Shown here: positions 48,256-57,269 of the stretch, in pieces | How positions within the stretch are numbered: the first letter of the stretch is position 1 | How the letters are laid out: each line of letters begins with the position of its first letter | Assembly (NCBI RefSeq): GCF_003464165.1 | Contig: NZ_QSEK01000001.1 | Location: 62,001-126,000, forward strand | From: Eubacterium sp. AM49-13BH | GTDB lineage: Bacteria; Bacillota; Clostridia; Lachnospirales; Lachnospiraceae | DNA: 64,000 nucleotides | Reading direction: 5' to 3' | Program-made: the position numbers and the translations under genes | Notes under the pieces: model-generated | Seen by the model: only the letters and a program-made list of their open reading frames with translations | The model's database searches: none | What the model was told of the DNA's origin: nothing

Positions 48256-49340
48256 GTGCAGGATACCATGAAGAAGAAAGCATTTAGAGAGATATTAAAA
48301 TATGTGAGGGTGATAGTATTCTTTGCGGTTATAACTATACTTGTTGAAGCGGTTAATTATGTAATGGTTCAGCCGGGGTATGCAAGATATATAATCCATA
48401 CAGTTGACAATCCGGATGATGGCTCTGATTATGATTGCATTGTAGTGGGAGCTTCACATGGAAGGCTTCAATTGACCCACATTATTTTCTGGAAATGGAA
48501 TATGCAGTTAATCCAATTAATATGTGTATTCAGGGCGCCACGGTTATTGATAATTATTATATGATCAGAGAAGCGTGCAATAATAATGACGTAAAGAAGA
48601 TAATTCTTGAACTTGATTATCAGTACTGGAATAAGAATCTGAAACGTGATTCGGATTTTGGAGATCTTCTTGTATATGGGCAGCTTCCGTTTACAAGTCT
48701 TAAAATGGAGTATATAGTAAGCCAGCTTATGGATAAAGACTTCAGGACAATATATTTCAGAAGATATGCATTTGCAAAAAATTGGAAAACGGCTAAGAAA
48801 TATATGGCTATAAAGAAGACTGATGAATATAAGAATTTCCAGATTGAGGGTGTTGCCGGAATTGATACAGAAGGACCATATCAGGGATTGGGATTTTTCT
48901 ATCGAACCAAGGTAACTGATAAGAAGGGAAAGCTTAATCCATCATCATGGACATATGATGATCTTAATCCTAAGGTGCAGAAATATTTTCAGAAGATAGT
49001 TAAGTATTGTAAGGACAATGGAATTGAGCTTATATGTGTTACTGCACCAATTCCACCATCGTCGGTTGTTTCGGGTGGTGCCAATGAGGCTGATACATAT
49101 TTTAGGCAGATATGTGATGAGAATAATGTAAGGTATATAGATGGCAATCTTATTAAGAATGAGATTCTTAATGTAAGTGATGATGATTTCTCTGACTGGG
49201 AAGGCCATATGAACGGAGAGCTTGCTGAGCAGTTCTCAGAGGTACTCACAGATATACTTAAAAAGGATGATTGTTCAGAATATTTTTACAGCAGTTATGA
49301 TGAGTGCATAGAGGCAATTAAAGCGAGGGGCAATGAGTAA
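48256..49340 (+). CDS. SGNH/DltD-like protein, split by a one-base frameshift
   Basis: First piece 48256-48564 (anchor helix, then VVGASHGR), second piece in another frame to 49340. Near 48465 GGAAGGCT lacks one base: with it the protein reads GASHGR/K-ASIDPHYFLEMEY, the expected continuation after the catalytic serine. The repaired length is about 361 aa, like the paralogues. It carries YWNKNL, CVTAPIPPSSV and SDWEGHMNGE (D-x-x-H). It overlaps the next SGNH gene by 8 bases. Probably intact in the organism. Confidence 0.87.
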
Positions 49341-50397
49341 TAGAATATTAAAATATGTCAGGGCTGTGGTGTTTATTGCCATAGTGGCCGGGCTTATCAA
49401 ATGTATGGATTATGCGATGATGCCATCAGGCTATATAAGATACATTATACATGAGGCTGACAATGCAGATACTGATGAAGGATATGACAATATAATAATT
49501 GGAGCTTCACATGCAAGATCTGCTATAAATCCAGTAAAGCTCGATGAAGCCGGGGCATCTGACAATGCATTTAATCTTGCAATACCAGGCGAGACTGTAA
49601 CGGATTCATATTATCTTTTAATGGAGAGTGACAGACATAATAATGTAAAAAGAGTTATATATGACCTTGATTATCAGTACTGGTGCAATTATGCAGAGAG
49701 GGAGTTTGAAGACTGTTTCATATACACATGGCTTCCTTTCAGTAATGTAAAGCTTAAGTATATAGCTGATAATCTGCTCACAAAGGATTTTCGTACGGTA
49801 TATTCAAAGAGATGGGCTTATGAGATATCACCGTCTGCTATTATGAATAATCTTAAGGTTAAGAACAGCGCGGCGTACCGCAACTACAGTATGGATGCAG
49901 TTGAGATACATGATGCCGGAGGACCTTATTCAGCCAAAGGATTTTTCTATAGAGATATGAAGATGGACAGCCTCGTGCCATCTGATATTGTTGCATGGGA
50001 TGAGAGTGGAATCAGTGATAAGGTTCTGGATTCATTTGAAAAGACTGTCCAATATTGTAAGAAGAATAATATTGAACTGGTATGCGTTACATCACCTATT
50101 ACGCCGACAACATCAGTTAACGGTTATTCGGAACAGGCAGGAGCGTATTTTACGAGGCTTTGTGAAGAATATGGTGTTGAATATTATGATTTCAATCTGT
50201 TAACAATGGATACACTTCCAAGAACAGATGATGACTTCTTTGATGAAGAAGGTCATATGCTTGGAGAACTTGCCGACAGATATTCAGATATACTGGCATC
50301 AGTTCTTCTTGACAAATGTGACAAAAGTACCGCTTTTTATGGTACTTATGCACAGTTAGAGCTGGCAGTTTATGAAAATTATGTGACAAAACAGTGA
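49333..50397 (+). CDS. SGNH/DltD-like protein (third SGNH copy)
   Basis: 354 aa, intact: N-terminal anchor (about 8-25), IIIGASHARSAINP with the catalytic serine, DLDYQYWCNYA, CVTSPITPTTS and FDEEGHMLGELADRY. More like the 23799 protein in some blocks (GASHARxAIxP, IPGETxxDSYYL) than like its direct neighbour. Two SGNH proteins for one MBOAT suggests two acceptors or a heterodimer. Last gene of the Dlt-like set. Confidence 0.9.
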   Translation: MSNRILKYVRAVVFIAIVAGLIKCMDYAMMPSGYIRYIIHEADNADTDEGYDNIIIGASHARSAINPVKLDEAGASDNAFNLAIPGETVTDSYYLLMESDRHNNVKRVIYDLDYQYWCNYAEREFEDCFIYTWLPFSNVKLKYIADNLLTKDFRTVYSKRWAYEISPSAIMNNLKVKNSAAYRNYSMDAVEIHDAGGPYSAKGFFYRDMKMDSLVPSDIVAWDESGISDKVLDSFEKTVQYCKKNNIELVCVTSPITPTTSVNGYSEQAGAYFTRLCEEYGVEYYDFNLLTMDTLPRTDDDFFDEEGHMLGELADRYSDILASVLLDKCDKSTAFYGTYAQLELAVYENYVTKQ

Positions 50398-50486
50398 AAC
50401 TGACAAAATATGCTTGCTATAAACATAACAATGTGCTAAACTTCATTCACTGCATATGTTGAATCTGCAGGTAGTAAAGAGTCGTG

Positions 50487-50552
50487 ATGTACTACATATC
50501 TGTTATTGCATTTGGGACACTTAGCTGCGCCAGAGGAAGTCATATGTATTAA
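50487..50552 (+). CDS. Possible 21-residue small peptide upstream of tRNA-Leu
   Basis: Short frame MYYISVIAFGTLSCARGSHMY with AAAGAG about 7 bases upstream. It lies in the gap between the SGNH gene and the tRNA, which also holds a GTAGTA/TACTAC hairpin (from about 50471) and a GCCTGC/GCAGGC hairpin (50559-50573). A frame of this length is common by chance; comparison with relatives would decide. Confidence 0.2.
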   Translation: MYYISVIAFGTLSCARGSHMY

Positions 50553-50580
50553 TAATACGCCTGCTATGCAGGCACTTTAC

Positions 50581-50667
50581 GCCGGTGTGGCGGAACTGGC
50601 AGACGCACAGGACTTAAAATCCTGCGGGACTTATACTCCCATACGGGTTCGATTCCCGTTGCCGGCA
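50581..50667 (+). tRNA. tRNA-Leu (anticodon UAA)
   Basis: 87-nt class II tRNA. The acceptor GCCGGTG pairs with TGCCGGC (two G-U pairs), with discriminator A. Anticodon stem-loop CAGGACTTAAAATCCTG with TAA in the loop, a long variable arm, and a T arm ACGGGTTCGATTCCCGT. CCA is not encoded. Confidence 0.96.
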
Positions 50668-50676
50668 TATTAATAA

Positions 50677-50715
50677 AGAGCTGTACATAACTATGGTTAT
50701 GTATGGCTCTTTTTT
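50677..50715 (+). terminator. Terminator after tRNA-Leu
   Basis: GAGCTGTACATAAC pairs with GTTATGTATGGCTC (two G-U pairs), followed by seven T. Confidence 0.88.
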
Positions 50716-50776
50716 CTTGCTATATAGAAGTACAAGTCGTACAATTAAGGAAGATTATTACGATGGGGGACAATCA

Positions 50777-51928
50777 ATGATTAATAATAGAAAACGCATT
50801 ATTATAATTTCTGTTCTTAGTGCAGCAGCAGTTGTGGCGGCTATCATGTGTGTTGTTATGACACGCAGAATAAGAGGAGGTAATCCTACAGGAGAGGCTT
50901 TATCACAGAATGTTAATCCGATAGAGTCTTCTTCACAGACAGAAGAACCAACTGTGTATGTAGATAATACGGTCGACATAATTGACGTTAATTCGAAGAC
51001 AAGACCATTTGCAGTGTCTGTTAATAATACACCAGTAGCTGTACAGGTGCAGACCGGACTTAATAAGGCATATATTGTATATGAACTTCCAACAGAGAGT
51101 TATACATGCAGACTTCTTGCCTTGTTCAAGGTAGAGGATTCAGATGTTACAGATGAAGCACCACAGGAGATTGTTGGGTCAGGCAATGTAAGTCAGACAG
51201 ATACGGTTATTGGAACAATAAGAAGTGCAAGACATAATTTCCTTGATTTCTGTTTTGAATCAGATGCGATATTTGTACATTTTGGCGGAAGCACTTACGC
51301 TGAGAGTGATGAGGCAAAGACTGGAATTAACTGGATTAACGGCTTCTACAACAGTGCATATTACTGGAGACATAATCCGGAAGGACTTGCAACAGAGCAC
51401 ACAGCATATACATCGCTTTACAGGTTAAAGAGTGCAGTACAAGAAAAAGGCTTTAATGCTGAGGCTGAGAATGCATCGGATACAGTGCTGCTTAATTATG
51501 ATGTATCAGATGTTGACCTTTCAAAAAGAGAAGATGCAATCAGTGCATCTTCTGTGTATGTGCCTTACAGCAGTTATCAGTACACAACATTTACATATGA
51601 TGCTGCGTCAGGCAATTACTTAAGATTCGCGAGTGGCGAGCCAAGTATTGACCACGAAACAGGCAAGCAGTTTAATACTAAGAATATTATTGTGCAGAAG
51701 ATTACACACAGCATGATGGATGATAATTACTGCTGGAATCTTCATACTGTTGGCAGAGGGGAAGGCTATTACATAACTAACGGTTATGCTGTTCCAATCC
51801 AGTGGAGTAAGTCAGACCGTTATTCCAAGACAGTGTATACATATGCAGATGGAACAGAGATTAATGTAAGTGATGGAAGAACATACATAGAAGTGTCTGA
51901 TGTAACTATGACTGTTGAAGTGGAATAG
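50777..51928 (+). CDS. DUF3048 membrane-anchored protein (YerB-like)
   Basis: 383 aa from the ATG at 50777 (GGGGGAC seven bases upstream). A longer frame would begin inside the tRNA terminator. N-terminal basic residues and one helix (about 8-27), no lipobox that I can see, then a linker and the DUF3048 domain: RPFAVSVNNTPVAVQVQTGL, YELPTESYTCRLLALF, IGTIRSARHNF and FVHFGGSTYAESD. Extracellular, function unproven in the family. Confidence 0.88.
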   Translation: MINNRKRIIIISVLSAAAVVAAIMCVVMTRRIRGGNPTGEALSQNVNPIESSSQTEEPTVYVDNTVDIIDVNSKTRPFAVSVNNTPVAVQVQTGLNKAYIVYELPTESYTCRLLALFKVEDSDVTDEAPQEIVGSGNVSQTDTVIGTIRSARHNFLDFCFESDAIFVHFGGSTYAESDEAKTGINWINGFYNSAYYWRHNPEGLATEHTAYTSLYRLKSAVQEKGFNAEAENASDTVLLNYDVSDVDLSKREDAISASSVYVPYSSYQYTTFTYDAASGNYLRFASGEPSIDHETGKQFNTKNIIVQKITHSMMDDNYCWNLHTVGRGEGYYITNGYAVPIQWSKSDRYSKTVYTYADGTEINVSDGRTYIEVSDVTMTVEVE

Positions 51929-51983
51929 TACAATAGATGGAAGCATATACTTCTATTATTCAACAATAATGGAGGTGTGCATT

Positions 51984-52505
51984 GTGAACAAGACAATCAA
52001 AAAACTTAATATAACAATGATAATAGGGATTCTGGCAGTATGGGTGTCAGGGTCCCTGTTTCATTTTGTGTATGACTGGACGGGAAGGAATACATTTGTC
52101 GGGCTGTTTTTTCCAACTAATGAATCAACATGGGAACATATGAAGCTGACGTTCCTGCCTATGAATCTGTATGGAATCTATACATGGTATGCATTAAAGG
52201 ACAGATACGAAGCAAGCGGCTTTGCGGTTTTACTCGGTGCAAATGTGGCAACATGGGCAATTCCGTTTCTGTACTACACATATATGGGAGTACTCGGATT
52301 TTCAAAAATGTGGCTTGATATTGCAACATTTTTTGTGGCAGTGCTAATCGGTTTCGCTGTGGAGTATCATGTGTTAAGATGTGCCGGGCATGAGAGCTTT
52401 GTACTTGGAACATGGATTATGGCAATTGTTGATTTTGTGATGGCAGCAGCATTTGTTTCATGCTCGTATGGTGCGCCTGAACTTGGCATATTTGCAAAAC
52501 CTTAA
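51984..52505 (+). CDS. DUF6512-like integral membrane protein
   Basis: Start chosen as GTG at 51984 with GGAGGTG six bases upstream, giving 173 aa. An in-frame ATG at 51915 lies inside the preceding gene. About five helices. The diagnostic stretch is FFPTNESTWEHMKLTFLP between helices 1 and 2, with conserved N-E-S-W-E-H. I assign the family name from memory with moderate confidence. Role unknown. Confidence 0.75.
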   Translation: MNKTIKKLNITMIIGILAVWVSGSLFHFVYDWTGRNTFVGLFFPTNESTWEHMKLTFLPMNLYGIYTWYALKDRYEASGFAVLLGANVATWAIPFLYYTYMGVLGFSKMWLDIATFFVAVLIGFAVEYHVLRCAGHESFVLGTWIMAIVDFVMAAAFVSCSYGAPELGIFAKP

Positions 52506-52514
52506 AAATAACAG

Positions 52515-52543
52515 TTGACAATATCTAATTATAATAGTATGCT
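52515..52543 (+). promoter_or_regulatory. Promoter of the GntR-ABC operon
   Basis: Perfect TTGACA (52515-52520), 17 bp and TATGCT (52538-52543). Confidence 0.8.
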
Positions 52544-52574
52544 ATAACTGTACTAATCAATATAGTACAGTTAT
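52544..52574. promoter_or_regulatory. Operator: perfect 12-bp inverted repeat
   Basis: ATAACTGTACTA and TAGTACAGTTAT around a 7-base centre, starting right after the -10 box. No T run follows, so it is not a terminator. This is the expected place and type of site for the YtrA-like repressor encoded next. Confidence 0.8.
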
Positions 52575-52621
52575 TACGCAAGCTTGTAACCAGTTAAAAT
52601 AAACACAGAAAGGAATGGAAC

Positions 52622-52990
52622 ATGTTCACTATAGATGTCATGTCGCGAGTGCCAGTCTATGAACAGCTCATTAAGCAGGTGGAAGACCAGGTGCTTAAAG
52701 GGATTATGAAGGAAGGCGATAAGATGCCATCGGTACGGTCTTTGTCGATGGAACTGTCTACTAATCCGAATACAATCCAGAAAGCATACATGGAGCTGGA
52801 CAGAAGAGGAATTCTGGTGAGTGTACCGGGAAAGGGCTCTTTTATATCGGCAGAAGCGTTAAAGATTGTCGGGAATCAGTCTAAGGAAAAGCTTTCAGAT
52901 CTTAAGGCGATTGTAAGAAAGCTTGCATACGCAGGGGTGAGTAAGAGTGAGATAACAGATATGATTGAGGAGGTTTATAAGAAAATATGA
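52622..52990 (+). CDS. GntR-family regulator, YtrA subfamily
   Basis: 122 aa: winged helix PVYEQLIKQVEDQVLKG, GDKMPSVRSLSMELSTNPNTIQ, then YMELDRRGILVSVPGKGSF and only a short dimerisation tail, which defines the YtrA type. Such repressors sit first in ABC-transporter operons that respond to cell-wall-active compounds. The operator at 52544-52574 supports autoregulation. Its stop overlaps the ATPase start (ATGA). Confidence 0.92.
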   Translation: MFTIDVMSRVPVYEQLIKQVEDQVLKGIMKEGDKMPSVRSLSMELSTNPNTIQKAYMELDRRGILVSVPGKGSFISAEALKIVGNQSKEKLSDLKAIVRKLAYAGVSKSEITDMIEEVYKKI

Positions 52991-53898
52991 TAGAGGTAAA
53001 AGGTGTTACTAAATCATTTGATGACTTTACAGCACTTGACAATGTTACCTGTAATATAGCGGAGGGCTGTATATATGGTATGGTTGGTTCTAACGGTGCA
53101 GGAAAGTCTACGCTGCTAAGAGTCCTGTCAGGGATATATAAGGCAGATAAGGGAGAAGCAATAATCGATGGAATTAATGTGTATGAGAATACATACATGA
53201 AGAATAAGCTGGTGTTCGTTGCAGATGAATTATTCTTTCTTGCAGGCACGAACATGAAGAGCATGGCTAAGTTCTATAGTTCAATATATGATAATTTTGA
53301 TATGGACAGATTCGCAGAACTTACGAAAAAATTTGGACTTGATCCATCTAAGAGTATATCAAACTTTTCAAAAGGAATGAAGAGACAGGCAGCTATAATA
53401 CTTGCACTTTCAACCAGAGCTAAGTATATGTTCTTTGATGAAACATTTGACGGGCTTGATCCTGTTATGCGTAATCTTGTCAAGAAGTTAATATGTGGTG
53501 ATGTTGCAGATAATAACGCTACTGTTATAGTTACATCACATTCATTAAGAGAGTTAGAAGACTTATGTGATCATTTGTCACTTCTTCACAAAGGCGGGCT
53601 GGTGCTAGACAGCGATGTATTTGAACTAAAGACGAGTCAGTTCAAGGTACAGGTAGCTTTTAAGGATGATTTTGATGAGAGTAAGTTTGAGGGCATTAGG
53701 ATTACTAGATACCGTCAGGAGGGTTCAGTTGCCAACATGATAGTAAGTGGTGACAGGGAACAGACTATTGACATTATAAATGCCATGAATCCGGTAGTAT
53801 TTGATGTCCTCCCGCTTACACTTGAAGAGGTATTTACTTATGAGATGGAAGCGCTCGGTTATACATTTGATGTGAAGGGGGATAAGACGCATGAATAA
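52987..53898 (+). CDS. ABC transporter ATPase (YtrB-like)
   Basis: 303 aa. Walker A GSNGAGKST near residue 37, the ISNFSKGMKRQAAIIL signature, Walker B YMFFDETFDGLDP and the TSHSLRELEDLCDH switch, with an extra C-terminal domain of about 90 residues. Translationally coupled to the GntR gene and overlapping the permease by 8 bases. Probably a peptide-antibiotic or envelope-stress exporter (family knowledge). Confidence 0.92.
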   Translation: MIEVKGVTKSFDDFTALDNVTCNIAEGCIYGMVGSNGAGKSTLLRVLSGIYKADKGEAIIDGINVYENTYMKNKLVFVADELFFLAGTNMKSMAKFYSSIYDNFDMDRFAELTKKFGLDPSKSISNFSKGMKRQAAIILALSTRAKYMFFDETFDGLDPVMRNLVKKLICGDVADNNATVIVTSHSLRELEDLCDHLSLLHKGGLVLDSDVFELKTSQFKVQVAFKDDFDESKFEGIRITRYRQEGSVANMIVSGDREQTIDIINAMNPVVFDVLPLTLEEVFTYEMEALGYTFDVKGDKTHE

Positions 53899-55993
53899 TA
53901 AGAAAGTATTCAGCTTTCATATGTTTTTACAGACATTGAAGCAGACAAGGCTTGCAGGCTTTATAATGATGGCGGTAATTACACTTATATCAGTTGTACC
54001 GATTATTTCATCATTAAGCTATATTAAAGAATATAAACAGGTTAATAATGTAGGTGGAATTTCGGGGAATTATTTTCTGGTATTAGTATTCATAATTGTT
54101 GTACCTGTTATATCATTGATAGTATGGAGTTTTCTTAATAAGAGAAGCAGCAGTGATTTTTATCATTCAATTCCATATACAAGATTGTGCATATATCTTA
54201 GCAAGACGGCAGCAATACTTACATGGATTGCCGGAATACTTGTTGTGTCATATGTATCACAGGCAGTTTTATTCATGGCTAACAGGCAGTATTTTAATGT
54301 TGATTATGCAACAATGTTCCGTATGTATCTTTCAATATTTATATGCAGCCTTTTATGCATGGCAATTATAAATGTATCAATATCCATTACAGGAAACATA
54401 TTAAGCAATATATGTGTTACAGGACTTATAATGTTTCTTCCAAGATTTATTGCGTTAATGGTTACAGAACTGACTGTGTTTCATGGAGAAACTTACATGA
54501 TAAGTAACAGTGGTGTGGGGTTACTTGATTCTTCCAACAATATGATTGTTGGCTGGGTATTTTCTGTATTTGATATGTACAATGGTTCATCAGGAATTGC
54601 AGATATGGTTCTCAGCCTTACAAGTAACTTATATACACTCGTGCTTGCACTTATATATATAGCGCTTGGCGCACTTCTCTTTGTAAAGAGAAAAAGTGAG
54701 ACAGCAGGAAAAGCAGCTAATGGAAAGGTTCTGCCAATGATTATCAGAACACTTATCGGCTTTTCAATTGCGTTTATAGGTGTAATGATAGCATATACAA
54801 GTATAGACAATGATGAGACAATAGCAGTTGTTGTGCTGTTTATTGTAAGTGCATTGGTTGTGTTTGTTTATGAATGTATAGTAAGTAAGAAGATGAATGT
54901 TATAAAGCAGTGTATTCCATCAATTCTTCTTGGATATGTTCTTGCAGTGGTAATTGGAACAGGAGCTAATTCATTTGGCAAATATGAGGCATCATACGAA
55001 CCGGATGCTTCAAAACTTGCGTATGTATCAATCCAGCCAATGGATATGTATTATGCTTCAGATAACGGATATTTCAGCTCTATATCATCGAAGGTTCAGT
55101 TTACAGATGAAGAGATTCTCAAATATGTATCGGAGAAATTTGGGGCATATAAAGATAAATGTATATCAAATGGTGTTCATAATTATATTTATAACGGCAG
55201 AGGTTCAGTGACTAATTATAAGGTTGGTTTCAGACAGAACGGTGTTACACATTACAGAAGGATTCAGCTTACAGACAGTGATGCCAATAAACTTGCAAGT
55301 CTGTTAAAGAAGGATGAGAATTTTGTTAAGGCTTATATGGAACTTCCGGATAGTGACAAGATTTCTGTTAATTATATAAAAGGTAATATGGAGGATTCTG
55401 ACTGTAAGGATATATATGAAACAATTACAAGTGAAATTAAACAGATTGGTTTTGAGAAATGGTATCAGATAGTTACTTCAGATGCTGATACATTCTTGAT
55501 GTCAGTACGGTTTTCAAAAAATGGCGTTACTTATGATATGGTTCTTCCAATCAGTAAGAATATGCCACAATCTTATAATAAGTATATTAGTATACGGAAT
55601 GAATATGCCATTAGGAATAATGAAAAAGAGCTTGGGACAATGAGCGACATTTTAAAGCAGTATTTAAATGACAGTTCCAGAACATGGGATAAATATACTA
55701 GTGGATATGAAACTCTTTCAGCAGTTCTTGTATATAATGATACCAGAACATATATTGACCTGGATTCGTATGTAAGAAAAGATGAAGAAAGAGCACAAAA
55801 AGTATTAAATGGGCTTATAGAGTCCCTTGACAAGAAGAATTTTAATAAAAATATAAATGCAGATAATCCTTGTATTGTATTGAATTATGAAAAGTATAAT
55901 CCTGACAACGGTAAATCTGTTCTGGCAGATGCTATTATACAGTTAGATGGTTATACAAGGACAGAAGATTATATATCTGATATTGATTATTAA
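53891..55993 (+). CDS. ABC transporter permease with large extracellular domain
   Basis: 700 aa. Residues 1-360 hold about eight to ten helices (FHMFLQTLKQTRLAGFIMM; SSDFYHSIPYTRLCIYLSKT, an ABC-2 type motif). After a final helix (SILLGYVLAVVIGTGANSF) the remaining 330 residues are hydrophilic and probably lie outside the cell. Partner of the ATPase at 52987. The long outer domain may bind a cell-wall compound. Substrate unknown. Confidence 0.87.
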   Translation: MNNKKVFSFHMFLQTLKQTRLAGFIMMAVITLISVVPIISSLSYIKEYKQVNNVGGISGNYFLVLVFIIVVPVISLIVWSFLNKRSSSDFYHSIPYTRLCIYLSKTAAILTWIAGILVVSYVSQAVLFMANRQYFNVDYATMFRMYLSIFICSLLCMAIINVSISITGNILSNICVTGLIMFLPRFIALMVTELTVFHGETYMISNSGVGLLDSSNNMIVGWVFSVFDMYNGSSGIADMVLSLTSNLYTLVLALIYIALGALLFVKRKSETAGKAANGKVLPMIIRTLIGFSIAFIGVMIAYTSIDNDETIAVVVLFIVSALVVFVYECIVSKKMNVIKQCIPSILLGYVLAVVIGTGANSFGKYEASYEPDASKLAYVSIQPMDMYYASDNGYFSSISSKVQFTDEEILKYVSEKFGAYKDKCISNGVHNYIYNGRGSVTNYKVGFRQNGVTHYRRIQLTDSDANKLASLLKKDENFVKAYMELPDSDKISVNYIKGNMEDSDCKDIYETITSEIKQIGFEKWYQIVTSDADTFLMSVRFSKNGVTYDMVLPISKNMPQSYNKYISIRNEYAIRNNEKELGTMSDILKQYLNDSSRTWDKYTSGYETLSAVLVYNDTRTYIDLDSYVRKDEERAQKVLNGLIESLDKKNFNKNINADNPCIVLNYEKYNPDNGKSVLADAIIQLDGYTRTEDYISDIDY

Positions 55994-56005
55994 TTACTTT
56001 TTGTG

Positions 56006-56034
56006 TTGAAATAATGTAATATAATAAGTATAAT
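56006..56034 (+). promoter_or_regulatory. glf promoter
   Basis: TTGAAA (56006-56011), a 17-bp spacer and a perfect TATAAT (56029-56034). Confidence 0.8.
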
Positions 56035-56035
56035 T

Positions 56036-56065
56036 AATGGGATGGTGCGTCGGCATCATCCCATT
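56036..56065 (+). promoter_or_regulatory. Hairpin at the start of the glf transcript
   Basis: AATGGGATGGTGC pairs with GCATCATCCCATT around GTCG. The expected transcription start lies within its left arm, so it may be a 5'-stabilising hairpin, an operator or an attenuator. Only a short AT-rich run follows, too weak for a standard terminator. Confidence 0.5.
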
Positions 56066-56091
56066 ATTTAAGATAGAAAAGGAACAGGATT

Positions 56092-57231
56092 ATGTATGAT
56101 TATTTAATAGTAGGAGCCGGACTTTTCGGTTCAGTGTTTGCACATGAGGCAGCAAGAGCAGGAAAGAAGGTTCTTGTAATAGATAAGAGAAATAATATTG
56201 CCGGTAATGTATATACAGAGAAGATGGAAGGTATTAATGTGCATGTATATGGTGCGCACATTTTTCATACCAATAATAAGAAGGTGTGGGAGTATCTTTC
56301 ACAGTTTACTACATTTAACAGATTCACTAATTCACCTGTTGCTAATTATAAGGGGGAACTGTATTCACTGCCATTTAATATGTATACCTTCAATAAGATG
56401 TGGGGCGTTGTGACACCACAGGAGGCTGCAGAAAGAATTGAGCAGCAGAGAAAGGAAGCAGGAATCACAGAGCCTAAGAACCTTGAGGAGCAGGCTATAA
56501 GTCTTGTCGGAACTGATATATACGAGAAGCTTATTAAGGGATATACACAGAAGCAGTGGGGCAGACCATGTAATGAGCTTCCATCATTTATTATCAAGAG
56601 ACTTCCTGTAAGACTTACATTTGATAATAATTATTTTAACGCGCTTTATCAGGGAATCCCTGAGGGCGGATATACTAAGATGGTCGCCAATATGCTTAAT
56701 GATAGCGAGCTTTCCGGAAGCATTGAGGTAAGACTTGGCGTTGATTATCTTGCATCTGCTGATGCTAAGGAAGAATTAGACAGTCAGGCTGAAAAGGTTG
56801 TATATACAGGTGCGATAGACGCATACTTTGATTATAAGCTTGGTAATCTTGAATACCGTTCAGTAAGGTTTGAAACAGAGACTCTGGATACTCCTAATTT
56901 TCAGGGTAATGCAGCAGTTAATTATACTGATGCCGAAACTCCATGGACAAGAATTATTGAACACAAATGGTTTGAGTTCGGTAAGGATGAGAATGGCGAC
57001 GACATTCCTAAGACTGTTATCAGCCGTGAATACAGCTCTGAGTGGAAGCCGGGTGATGAGCCATATTATCCTGTAAATGATGAGAAGAACGGCGCTTTAT
57101 ATGCACAGTATAAGGAACTTGCTGACGCTGAAAGCAAAGTTATATTCGGCGGACGTCTTGGTGAGTACAAATATTATGACATGGATGCTGTTGTGGCAGC
57201 AGCACTTGACTGTGCCGCAAATAATATATAA
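56092..57231 (+). CDS. glf: UDP-galactopyranose mutase
   Basis: 379 aa flavoenzyme that makes UDP-galactofuranose for surface glycans. Seen: the FAD fold YLIVGAGLFGSVFAHEAA with VIDKRNNIAGN, YGAHIFHTNN, YTQKQWGRPCNELP and VYTGAIDAYFDY, with the C-terminal DMDAVVAAALD region. Normal length. It has its own strong promoter and a hairpin at the 5' end of the mRNA. No galactofuranosyltransferase is clearly identified in the window, but several GT2 proteins could use the product. Confidence 0.97.
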   Translation: MYDYLIVGAGLFGSVFAHEAARAGKKVLVIDKRNNIAGNVYTEKMEGINVHVYGAHIFHTNNKKVWEYLSQFTTFNRFTNSPVANYKGELYSLPFNMYTFNKMWGVVTPQEAAERIEQQRKEAGITEPKNLEEQAISLVGTDIYEKLIKGYTQKQWGRPCNELPSFIIKRLPVRLTFDNNYFNALYQGIPEGGYTKMVANMLNDSELSGSIEVRLGVDYLASADAKEELDSQAEKVVYTGAIDAYFDYKLGNLEYRSVRFETETLDTPNFQGNAAVNYTDAETPWTRIIEHKWFEFGKDENGDDIPKTVISREYSSEWKPGDEPYYPVNDEKNGALYAQYKELADAESKVIFGGRLGEYKYYDMDAVVAAALDCAANNI

Positions 57232-57243
57232 TTGCAGGTGGTG

Positions 57244-57269
57244 GGGGTGACCCATAATAAAGTCACCCC
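57244..57269. terminator. Possible bidirectional hairpin between glf and the minus-strand gene
   Basis: GGGGTGAC/GTCACCCC stem (8 bp) with a 10-base loop. T runs are poor on both sides, so termination is uncertain. Confidence 0.4.

Noticed and set aside
6268..48470. Phase variation as the cause of the seven frameshifts
   Set aside because: The runs are only 2-5 bases long, all changes are losses, and housekeeping rfb genes are hit as often as surface genes.
52544..52574. Terminator for the DUF6512-like gene
   Set aside because: No T run on either side and it sits exactly after a good -10 box, so an operator fits better.
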